A DNA stretch of 64,000 bases, taken from NCBI RefSeq assembly GCF_905171765.1, contig NC_053392.1, positions 341,589,010 through 341,653,009 on the forward strand, in the 5' to 3' direction. Positions 1-9,475 of this stretch are shown in pieces (within the stretch, counting starts at the first letter, position 1; each line of letters starts with the position of its first letter). A model generated the notes under the pieces. The model saw nothing but the letters and a program-made list of their open reading frames with translations. It had not been told where the DNA came from and did no database searches. Source of the DNA: Bufo bufo (Eukaryota > Chordata > Amphibia > Anura > Bufonidae). The position numbers and the translations under genes were made by a program.

Positions 1-88
1 TGTTAGGGAGATATAACATACCTGACCGTGCTTACTGGTCCATGTATCCGTAGTTAGGTGGACCTTGCCACAGATGGAGTTGCGCAGT

Positions 89-1264
89 CAGGGCCGCTGA
101 TAGAAATCATGGGGCCCCGTACAGCATACATGACGGGGCCCCCTTCAGCTCCACCCCCTGATCCCTCCTTCAGCCACACCCCTGGCCCCGCCCTTGGCCC
201 CTCCCCAGACGCCGCCTTGAAACAACATGCAGATTTGTCTACAAGTGATATTTATGGCGCTGGGGGGTCGTCTGTGAATGGCGCTGTTATGGAGGGGATC
301 TGTGAATGGCACTGTTATGGAGGGGATCTGTGAATGGCACTTTTATGGAGGGGATCTGTGGATGGCACTGTTATGGAGGGGATCTGTGGATGGCACTGTT
401 ATGGAGGGGATCTGTGGATGGCACTGTTATGGAGGGGATTTGTGGATGGCACTGTTATGGAGGGGATCTGTGGATTCAGATTGAGGAGGGGGGGGCAGTT
501 TGTCACTTGCCTAAGGCCAGGGTAAGGGGGGCCTCCCACCCAGGCTGTGCACATTAATCCTGGCTGATCGATCGCTTCTGGCCTGCTGCTGTGCTGCCTG
601 CAGTCACATCTGAGTGATGAGAGTACTGATTAGTTTTTTCCTAAAGGAGCGGGTATTGACTGGTCTGGTCTGGGGCTGCTGGGCTTAGTTATCACTGACT
701 ATGTCACCGCCACCGGCGCTTCCACCAGGCGGGTTAGGGCCCCCGGACCGGACTCACTCACTCAGGGACACTCACAGTTCACAGACACACACTTTAACTG
801 GTCTGGACCGGACCACCAGGACCCTGGTCCAGTCGGATGGTCCAGCTAGCCACGCTCACCTCAGCACAGCAGACAGTCTGGCAGGCAGCCGCACTCGCAG
901 GCTCAGGATAGGAGGAGCCGAGGAGGGGAGCTCTCAGCCAGGAGAGGAGGCGGAGTCAGTCAGTACCGGCGGCTGCACACAGCTTCCTCTTTCGTCTTCT
1001 GACCTCAACTGAAGCCACTCCCCCTCCCTCCTCCTACTTAGCCTGCCCTGCCCTGCACAGTGCGCGTCATGCAGGGCCTCGCCTCCGCTCCGCCTCCGCC
1101 CCATGTGAATCTGATTTCACCAGCTTGGGGCCGCGTTCTCCTGGCTGAGGGGCCCGGTCGCAATTGCGACCGCTGCGACCCCTATAGCTACGCCACTGCC
1201 GGGCCCCCCTGCCAGCCGGGCCCGGTACAACTGGGCCAGCTGTACTGGCCTATCAGCGGCCCTG
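89..1264. mobile_element. Non-autonomous hAT transposon inserted in a hAT transposase gene
   Basis: The ends are perfect 15-bp inverted repeats: CAGGGCCGCTGATAG at 89-103 and CTATCAGCGGCCCTG at 1250-1264. The flanks carry an 8-bp duplication, TGCGCAGT, at 81-88 and 1265-1272. An 8-bp TSD and a CAGGG-type terminus are typical of the hAT superfamily. Removing 1,176 bp plus one TSD copy restores continuity with the homologous position near 11431-11440 of copy A1. The interior is GC-rich, has a 28-bp minisatellite, and holds no recognisable transposase, so it must be mobilised in trans. The GC-rich 690-1060 stretch has open frames, but nothing in them resembles a known family. Confidence 0.93.
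271..470. repeat. 28-bp minisatellite (about 7 units) inside the non-autonomous hAT
   Basis: The 28-bp unit contains TGGCACTGTTATGGAGGGGA. Units begin near 271, 299, 327, 355, 383, 411 and 439 and differ by one or two bases. The period is not a multiple of three, yet all three forward frames stay open because the unit lacks stops; the apparent small proteins here are not genes. Confidence 0.92.
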
Positions 1265-2655
1265 TGCGCAGTGGACACAGGGATTTTGTCCCCCACTTGG
1301 TTGTGCAGGGAAAGGGTGGCTCGCCTGGAAAAGTAGTGGCGGCTGGGCACAACGTACTGTGGGACAGCCACCGCCATCAAATTCTTAAAACTGTTCGTGT
1401 CCACCAGACGGAATGACAGCATTTCAAACGCCAGGAATTTGGAAATGCTGGCATTCAGGGCCAGGGATTGGGGGTGGGTAGGGGGGTACTTCCTCTTTCA
1501 CTCCAGTGTTTGGGAGATAGATAGCTAAACGCTTCGATGGGACATTGTGGAGATGCTGGGTGACCGAGGTGGTGGTGTTGCTGGCAGATCCTCTGTTTGC
1601 GGGGTGGCAGGTGCTACTGTCAATCCAGCGGTGGATGAAGAGGCCGAGACTGCAGCAGAAGGGGAAGCAGGAGGAGCCAGATACCTTTCTTGGTTTTTGA
1701 GGTGTCTACTCCACTGCAGCTCGTGCTTTGCACTTAGATGCCTGGTCATGCAGGTTGTGCTTAGGTTTAGAACGTTTGTGCCTTGCTTTAGGCTCTGATT
1801 GCACAGCGTGCAAACCACTCGTGTCTTGTTGTCAGCACATTGTCTGAAGAACTGCCACGCCAGGGAACTCCTTGGAGCTGGCTTTGGTGTGCTCTGTCCC
1901 TTGGTGCGTTGGGCAGTAGAAGGCGTACTGTCTAGGGGACGGCTGCTCCGCTTCTGCACCCTGCTTCCTCTTTTGCTGTGCTGGTGGCTCTGTGCGACCA
2001 CCGTCTCTTCCTCCGAACTACACAGGTCACTTGCATGACTTTGATTCCATGTGGGGTCGAGGACCTCATCGTCCTCCACATCATCTTCACCCCTGCCCTC
2101 CTTGTCGGTCTGCACACTGCAGAAAGCCACAGCAGTTGGCACCTGTGTTTAATCATCATCCGAGACGTGCTGCAGTGGTCCACCCATGTACTCATCCTGA
2201 AACATAAGTGGTTGGGCATTGGTGCACTCAATCTCTTCCAATTCTGGGGCAGGGCTATGTGGATGGCCCTTGGGAAACCCTGCTAGCAGAGTCATCAAAA
2301 AGCAGAAGAGACTGCTGCATGACTTGGGGCTCAGACTGCTTGGCTGATTTGCAAGGGGGTTAGGTGATCTTTCAGCAGGGGACTGGGTGGGAGACAATGT
2401 AAAGGAACTGGAGGCACTGTCAGCCACCCAATCTACTATGGCCTGTACTTGTTCTGGCCTCACCATTCATAGAGCCGCATTCAGGCCTTCCAAATAACGC
2501 TGAAGGTTCTGTCGCCTACTCGCACCTGAGGAAGGTGTTTCACTTGTGCGTGTAGCTGGCACAGATCAACCACGTCCTCTCCCTGCAACAGGAGCTCTAC
2601 CAACACCAGCAGCACCACGACCAGGGCCACGTCCCTTATTCGACACTCTCCTCAT

Positions 2656-3499
2656 TCTTTGCGTTCACCCACCAAACTAACATATGGTTTATGTCAGGCG
2701 ACAATGTAACCGCCAATAGTCAAGAATTAAGTTCATTGATAGTAAGCCTGTGCCGGTGTCATAAAGAGAAAAAAATTCTTGATAGGCAAATTTAATACAA
2801 TTACTTCACGGTCACAAAAAATGTGAATTTGTCAACCAACAATGTAACAGCAGTATTGACTGGTTTTATTGGACTGTCAGAAATGCAGTGCAGGCTGCAA
2901 ATGTACTATCTAGCACAAAAAGTGAGTTTTTTTCAACCGACAATGTAACAGCAGTATTTACTGGTTTTATTTGACTGCCAGATATGCAGTGCCGGTGTCA
3001 GAAAGAGAAAAAATCACTTTAGGTCACACAAATATGTGACAGACTAATGAAATTGAATTATTTTCACTGGCAGGTATTCACTGCAGGCCGCAGGGGTACT
3101 TGACCGCCAAAAAAGGGAATTTGTCCCCCTGGAATCTAACAGATGGATTTAATGAATAGGTTTTCCCTGTCAAATATTCAGCACATGGGTACTTCACAGA
3201 AAAAAAATTGAATATATCTTCCCCCCCCCCCCCCCGGGGCCCTGAAGTCACAGACGGATTACTTATATTATTTTCCCTTCCCCTGGCACATATGCAGTGC
3301 AGGTGTCCTTAAAAAATGCCTAGATGTCGCCCACTCAGCTACCAGAACAGACTGATTAAAGACTGATTAAAGACTGATTAAAGCTTATTTCTCTGTGGCG
3401 CTGGGCTCAGGGGTACAAAAATGTAGCATAGCACCCACAAAAATAGTTGTAGTTTGCAGTTTTAACACCAAGAACACCAGAATTGTTTCATAATCTCTC
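2656..3499. repeat. Non-coding region upstream of the A3 transposase with degenerate repeats
   Basis: No gene is visible. Several diverged copies of a block with ACAATGTAACAGCAGTATT and GCAGTGCCGGTGTCA occur at about 2690-3010, followed by looser related segments to about 3310. A poly-C run sits near 3220-3234, and a short GACTGATTAAA triplication at about 3350-3381. By position this corresponds to the tandem-array zone found upstream of the gene in copies A1 and A2, but the unit sequence differs. Confidence 0.6.
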
Positions 3500-3912
3500 C
3501 CTCACAGCTGCAGCATCCTCCTTCTACACTAGTAAGAGCTGATGTGACGTGCGGCGCTACGTGACTTCAGCTTACTATAGAGGCTGGGTCACATGCTGCA
3601 CTGGCCAATCAGAATCACGCCATTAATAGACATGGCTGTGATGGCTTCTAAGGGCACACTAGTTAAACGCTTGTTGATTGGATGCCCTGCAGCCTTTCAA
3701 AAAGCGCCATTAAATCGCCGAACATTGAACTCGAACCCGAACTGAACTTTTACGAAAATGTTCGGGTTTGGGTCCGGGTACAAAAACCCCTAAAGTTCAG
3801 TACGAACACAAACTTTACAGTTCGGGTTCGCTCAACCCTAGTCATATGTATTTCATATACTTTATACAAATTTAAAAGGATCCAAATCGAATTGTATGAA
3901 CGTCATCTCTGT

Positions 3913-3928
3913 CTAGTATACAAAGCAG
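3913..3928 (+). repeat. 16-bp direct repeat flanking the palindrome, left copy
   Basis: CTAGTATACAAAGCAG occurs here and again at 7512-7527, directly at the outer edge of the right palindrome arm. The left copy is 44 bp outside the left arm. It may be a target-site duplication or a relic of a rearrangement; the offset makes a simple TSD uncertain. Confidence 0.7.
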
Positions 3929-3972
3929 GTATAAACCTAAGTAAATACTGAAATGGTAGTTGTAAGTAAGAA

Positions 3973-5629
3973 GTATGTCACAGAAGCCAACTACCTAAAA
4001 TATAACTTTTAATCAAGATCGGCTAAAATGAACACATTATCCCTCACTTGGGGACTAATAGACAAACAGAAGACATATACAGACAAAAATAGAGCCAAAA
4101 CAAGGACCAGGTAAGGGAGGGCCAATATGGTGATATGGCAGGGCCAGACACAGATGGGTCACTAAATGTATCCCTGTGATGTCCCTGTGTTTTTCTTAGC
4201 CCGGAGATGAACCCTGATGGTGGGAACACTCCGTCCCCGTGCCTAACCTAAAAGTCCTTGGAAAGCCCTAATCTCAAAAAATACCCATATAGATGTCCGG
4301 GTCCTGAGATATCTACTATACAAACAAATATAGTGTCTTATCAGACAGTCCAGAAAGATGTCTGGATATTAAAGAGACAGAGTCACAACTTATACAAATA
4401 ACTACAAAATGGCGCTCTGAAACCGGGTCTCGACGCGTTTCCCCTCAACAATATGGTTCATCAGGAGACCAATGACATTGTGATAAATTATGATAAACAC
4501 ATAGTGTATAGATGAATGAGTTGCCTTAACGGTAGGGCGGCAACCCTGGTTTTTCAATTGAATGACCGCCTCAGGAGATAGTCCATACTCGCGGTCAAAC
4601 CAACAAAAACATAGAAAAACCAAAATTACTGGAGCACCGCCATGCGGCACCGCACTGTCTGAAAAAAAGCAGCAAGGCTAACATCACAAAGAAGGACCAT
4701 TAATAGTATACTTATCCCTTCTAGTAGACTTTCAGCAGGCAGTGGACAGCAGCATGGGGTGCTCCAGGGGGCAATAAAGATGTGGCTCCAAATTGTGAAC
4801 CTACAGTGTGACCAGTTATACCGTGGATGAGACCTGCCCCCTCCAAAATGCACCAATCGTCGGGTGCCCTATCAATCATGTGACCCACCATAGCATGTAC
4901 CTGTGTGATGTCACAGGAACTAAGTGCACAATCTGCACAGTGACATAGGGCAAACCCCCCCCCCCCCCCAAAAGAACACCCACCCCTAACCAGCTCAGGA
5001 GAAGGGGGGTGTGGGAAAATCTCACAGTGATAAGACCAATAGAGAGTATATAACAGTGCGGGCAATCGCTGATGGAACGCACGCCAAGGTAGCAGATATG
5101 GCCGTGCGTTCCACCCCGAACTTCCGGTCGCCGCCTGATGACAGTAGTGCTCCGTCAGAGGCGGCAGAAGGGGCGAGACCCAGCATTGTCACCACGCCTC
5201 CCACCTCCTCCCAGCCTAAACCGCAGTGTTTGCGTTCCACTGCGGCCGGCCGGGGGGCGTGGCTATGCGTTCCACATGCCGCTCGCATCATACCATACCT
5301 CGATAGCCTGTTGGTTCAAAACGCTCATGTAAGGAAGCCAAATATATGGATAAGGGGGGGGGGGGGAATGTCCAGATGATAAAACGAATGTATGTGCATG
5401 ATTTTAACCCCAGTCAAATTAAAGATTAGATAAAGAGATGCTGAGGTATAAAAGTGAGTAGATGTATCCTGACAGATACAGGCACACACAGGCAGGAAAA
5501 AGGAATAATAGACATGCACAGTTGTAAAATATTCCATCTATATCCCCTTTGCATAAAGGCAAGCTAATTTATTCCAGGGGGACCAGATCATGAAATGCCG
5601 AAGTGTGGAAAGTGGCCAGCCCACCATTG
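3973..5629 (+). repeat. Left arm of a large palindrome (1.65-kb inverted repeat)
   Basis: The arm begins GTATGTCACAGAAGCCAACT and is the reverse complement of 5861-7512. Differences seen by eye are mostly homopolymer lengths (for example the poly-C near 4956-4969 and poly-G near 5356-5366) plus rare substitutions, so the arms are nearly identical. Open frames appear as mirrored pairs in both arms. They show no recognisable domain and are probably incidental. It could be a foldback transposon with very long TIRs or an inverted duplication; no transposase is visible. Confidence 0.95.
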
Positions 5630-5860
5630 GAGTGATCCTCGATAATGTAAGGTGACACTTCACGTGTCGATAATCACCTTACATTATCGAGGATCACTCC
5701 ACAACTGGTGGATCCGTGTTTAGGACTATCGCTTTATGCATCAGACATTGTCGTCTGAAGCTTTGTACAGATAATCTGTGCACGTACAGTGTGACATTCC
5801 AACTCTGTTCCTGGGAGGCTGGCCCGCTAGTTAGTGTATTTATTATTCAGCATTAAATAT
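5630..5860. other. Palindrome spacer containing a small hairpin
   Basis: The 231-bp non-palindromic centre separates the two arms. Its left part holds a shorter perfect inverted repeat: GAGTGATCCTCGATAATGTA and its reverse complement flank about 20 bp, spanning roughly 5630-5699. The rest, to 5860, has no recognised feature. Confidence 0.9.
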
Positions 5861-7512
5861 CAATGGTGGGCTGGCCACTTTCCACACTTCGGCATTTCAT
5901 GATCTGGTCCCCCTGGAATAAATTAGCTTGCCTTTATGCAAAGGGGATATAGATGGAATATTTTACAACTGTGCATGTCTATTATTCCTTTTTCCTGCCT
6001 GTGTGTGCCTGTATCTGTCAGGATACATCTACTCACTTTTATACCTCAGCATCTCTTTATCTAATCTTTAATTTGACTGGGGTTAAAATCATGCACATAC
6101 ATTCGTTTTATCATCTGGACATTCCCCCCCCCCTTATCCATATATTTGGCTTCCTTACATGAGCGTTTTGAACCAACAGGCTATCGAGGTATGGTACGAT
6201 GCGAGCGGCATGTGGAACGCATAGCCACGCCCCCCGGCCGGCCGCAGTGGAACGCAAACACTGCGGTTTAGGCTGGGAGGAGGTGGGAGGCGTGGTGACA
6301 ATGCTGGGTCTCGCCCCTTCTGCCGCCTCTGACGGAGCACTACTGTCATCAGGCGGCGACCGGAAGTTCGGGGTGGAACGCACGGCCATATCTGCTACCT
6401 TGGCGTGCGTTCCATCAGCGATTGCCCGCACTGTTATATACTCTCTATTGGTCTTATCACTGTGAGATTTTCCCACACCCCCCTTCTCCTGAGCTGGTTA
6501 GGGGTGGGTGTTCTTTTGGGGGGGGGGGGGTTTGCCCTATGTCACTGTGCAGATTGTGCACTTAGTTCCTGTGACATCACACAGGTACATGCTATGGTGG
6601 GTCACATGATTGATAGGGCACCCGACGATTGGTGCATTTTGGAGGGGGCAGGTCTCATCCACGGTATAACTGGTCACACTGTAGGTTCACAATTTGGAGC
6701 CACATCTTTATTGCCCCCTGGAGCACCCCATGCTGCTGTCCACTGCCTGCTGAAAGTCTACTAGAAGGGATAAGTATACTATTAATGGTCCTTCTTTGTG
6801 ATGTTAGCCTTGCTGCTTTTTTTCAGACAGTGCGTTGCCGCATGGCGGTGCTCCAGTAATTTTGGTTTTTCTATGTTTTTGTTGGTTTGACCGCGAGTAT
6901 GGACTATCTCCTGAGGCGGTCATTCAATTGAAAAACCAGGGTTGCCGTCCTACCGTTAAGGCAACTCATTCATCTATACACTATGTGTTTATCATAATTT
7001 ATCACAATGTCATTGGTCTCCTGATGAACCATATTGTTGAGGGGAAACGCGTCGAGACCCGGTTTCAGAGCGCCATTTTGTAGTTATTTGTATAAGTTGT
7101 GACTCTGTCTCTTTAATATCCAGACATCTTTCTGGACTGTCTGATAAGACACTATATTTGTTTGTATAGTAGATATCTCAGGACCCGGACATCTATATGG
7201 GTATTTTTTGAGATTAGGGCTTTCCAAGGACTTTTAGGTTAGGCACGGGGACGGAGTGTTCCCACCATCAGGGTTCATCTCCGGGCTAAGAAAAACACAG
7301 GGACATCACAGGGATACATTTAGTGACCCATCTGTGTCTGGCCCTGCCATATCACCATATTGGCCCTCCCTTACCTGGTCCTTGTTTTGGCTCTATTTTT
7401 GTCTGTATATGTCTTCTGTTTGTCTATTAGTCCCCAAGTGAGGGATAATGTGTTCATTTTAGCCGATCTTGATTAAAAGTTATATTTTAGGTAGTTGGCT
7501 TCTGTGACATAC
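5861..7512 (-). repeat. Right arm of the large palindrome
   Basis: This is the reverse complement of 3973-5629 and ends ...GGCTTCTGTGACATAC. It carries the mirrored open frames of the left arm. The 16-bp direct repeat at 7512-7527 abuts its outer edge. Confidence 0.95.
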
Positions 7513-7527
7513 TAGTATACAAAGCAG

Positions 7528-8244
7528 TCTTTAGGTTCCTACAAGTAGTTAACATCGTTCTAATAATATTAGAAGGAAAAAAAATAAATTGCACTGAATA
7601 ATTCCATTTGAATAAAATGTATTTTTCAATCTTTTGGCAAGTGATTTTCAAAAATGCTATGGTTATGCCTTTAATTGACAGGAAAATTCTTAGTCTTCAC
7701 AGTCAGCTCTATTTGAAGTAACATGAACTGAACCAGAAAGTCATGTGCCTCATACAAGAAACCTCAAATATTTCATCCAGCAACACTAGGAAGCCAAACA
7801 AAGTAATATAATACATGTGTACACCATGTCATTTGCTCAACAGTTTAGAAATCCTCTCTAGGCTTATAAAATATAATTTTTTTTCACAGAAATATATGTA
7901 AAAGAATATTGTGCTTCATGTTGTAAGCTGGTTTGTACAGTGCCCTATTGCCTTAGGTACATACTGTATATGGTTTATATTTACAGTATGCTCTTCAAAT
8001 CATTATAGCAAAATATATAATGATTGTACTTCTTTGTTCAACTGGCGAATAACATCTGTGAAGGACAAATTCTGTATTACAAATCTGTGCATGATGCATA
8101 ATGAACATCAGGCTGAAATATTTCAACCTCAATTGACTGACATGGTATATACAGATTTGCAATATAAAAAAAATACCCATTGATGAAGCACCAGCAATTC
8201 AGGATTTAACATAACTATCAGGATTAAACCTGCCAGGCATTAAG
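7528..8244. other. AT-rich stretch with no recognised feature
   Basis: No coding frame with a recognisable domain, no tandem array and no terminal repeats were seen. It may be low-copy host sequence or an old, diverged repeat. Confidence 0.5.
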
Positions 8245-8305
8245 GGTGGGTTCACACTAGCGTTAGGGATTCCGTTATGGCTTTCCGTTATAACATGGTT
8301 ATAAC
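8245..8305 (+). repeat. Fragment of an interspersed repeat, split by hAT A1 (continues at 14704)
   Basis: The segment contains TTCACACTAGCGTTAGGGAT, a terminus I associate with common frog MITEs, and runs into the hAT target site GTTATAAC. The continuation at 14704-14830 has the same style of sequence (CCGTTATAC, TAACAGATCCGT). The matching opposite terminus was not found, so the element may be truncated. Confidence 0.4.
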
Positions 8306-8460
8306 TAGAGTTGAGCAAACACCTGAATGTTCGGGTTCGAGAAGTTCGGCCGAACTTCCCGGAAATGTTCGGGTTCGGGATCCGAACCCGACCCGAACTT
8401 CGTCCCGAACCTGAACCCCATTGAAGAGAATGGGGACCCGAACTTTTCGGCACTAAAAAG
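8306..8460. promoter_or_regulatory. hAT A1 terminal and subterminal region (TTCGGG motifs)
   Basis: Within about 150 bp of the end the motif TTCGGG or CCGAAC recurs many times in both orientations, for example ATGTTCGGGTTCG and GATCCGAACCCGACCCGAAC. hAT transposases typically recognise short repeated motifs next to the TIRs, so these are probable transposase binding sites. The same pattern occurs at 14600-14700, 42730-42860, 63170-63290 and 3720-3840. Confidence 0.6.
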
Positions 8461-8639
8461 GCTGTAAAACAGCCCAGGAAAGAGCTAGAGGGCTGCAAAA
8501 AGCAGCAACATGTAGGTAAATCCCCTGCAAACAAATGTGGATAGGGAAATGAATTAAAATAAAAAAAAAAAAAAAAAAAAATTAACCAATATCAATTGGA
8601 CAGAGGTCCCATAGCAGAGAATCTGGCTTCACATCAGCA

Positions 8640-9358
8640 GAGAATCAGTCTCTTCATGCCATAGCAGAGAATCTGGCTTCATGTCAGCAGAGAATCAGTC
8701 TTCATGTCATAGCAGAGAATCAGGCTTCACGTCACCCACCACTGGAACAGGCCACTGTCACATATTTAGGCCCCGGCACCCAGACAGAGGAGAGAGGTCC
8801 CGTAACAGAGAATCTGGCTTCATGTCAGCACAGAATCAGTCTTCATGTCATAGCAGAGAATCTGGCTTCACGTCACCCACCACTGGAAGAGGCCACTGTC
8901 ACACATTTAGGCCCTGGCACCCAGACAGAGGAGAGAGGTCCCGTAACAGAGAATCTGGCTTCATGTCAGCACAGAATCAGTCTTCATGTCATAGCAGAGA
9001 ATCAGGCTTCACGTCACCCACCACTGGAACAGGCCACTGTCACATATTTAGGCCCCAGCACCCAGACAGAGGAGAGAGGTCCCGTAACAGAGAATCTGGC
9101 TTCATGTCAGCACAGAATCAGTCTTCATGTCATAGCAGAGAATCAGGCTTCATGTCACCCACCACTGGAACAGGCCACTGTCACATATTTAGGCCCAGGC
9201 AGCCAGGCAGAGGAGAGAGGTCGCGTAACAGAGAATCTGGCTTCATGTCAGCACAGAATCAGTCTTCATGTTATAGCAGAGAATCAGGCTTCACGTCACC
9301 CACCACTGGAACAGGCCACTGTCACATATTTAGGCCCCGGCACCCAGACAGAGGAGAG
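8640..9358. repeat. 141-bp tandem array (about 5 units) in hAT A1
   Basis: The AGAGAGGTCC landmark recurs at 8791, 8932, 9073 and 9214, a 141-bp period. The unit contains CACCCACCACTGGAACAGGC. Because 141 is 47 codons, a 236-codon plus-strand frame stays open across the array, but its product is only the repeat read out. The array lies downstream of the transposase stop codon. The same unit, about 12 copies, occupies the equivalent place in copy A2. Confidence 0.93.
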
Positions 9359-9475
9359 GTTTATTCAACTTTGGGTTGCCCCGCAATTTAATGGTAAAAT
9401 AAATATAAAAATAGGATTGAATGAGGAAGTTCCCTGGAGTACAATAATATATGGTTAAGGGGAGGTAGTTAATGT

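Larger units (their letters stand above)
1..2655 (-). pseudogene. hAT transposase N-terminal half, interrupted (BED zinc finger)
   Basis: This is the remnant of a transposase that would bind and cut transposon ends in the nucleus. The start codon by homology to copy A1 is the CAT at 2653-2655. Several minus-strand frames carry recognisable parts. The acidic N-terminal segment and the BED finger lie at 1525-2142, with Cys-x2-Cys in VVCTLCNQ and the His pair in TRHLSAKH. The segment starting MLSFRLVDT lies at 1280-1422. A 1,176-bp insertion splits the gene, and hAT-like sequence resumes at 1-88. Frame changes near 2150 and 1500 break the reading frame independently of that insertion. The catalytic half lies beyond the window start. 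It is not expected to make a functional product. Confidence 0.85.
1..3840 (-). mobile_element. hAT element copy A3, right part only (element runs off the window start)
   Basis: This is a hAT DNA transposon on the minus strand. It aligns by eye with the complete copies at 8306-14703 and 42710-63292. The right terminus is at 3840, where the reverse complement reads TAGGGTTGAGCGAAC, matching the ends of those copies. The expected 8-bp TSD would be GTCATATG (3841-3848), but the partner end lies outside the window. From 3500 to 3840 the subterminal block is shared with the other copies, including a CCAATCA-rich stretch and repeated TTCGGGTT motifs. The coding part is broken by a second transposon (89-1264). 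The protein fragments look like the A1 product but differ at many positions, suggesting an older or different subfamily. Confidence 0.85.

Noticed and set aside
690..1060. CpG-rich promoter or host exon
   Set aside because: The stretch lies within the non-autonomous hAT bounded by perfect TIRs and shows no splice-bounded or conserved coding sequence.
4044..7441. Mirrored open frames in the two palindrome arms as genes
   Set aside because: They have no recognisable domains, are short, and overlap in several frames. Their pairing follows from the inverted repeat itself.
8681..9391. 236-codon frame over the 141-bp array as a possible gene
   Set aside because: It is explained by a stop-free 47-codon unit. 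Equivalent units in A2 contain indels that break the frame, so there is no evidence of protein constraint.
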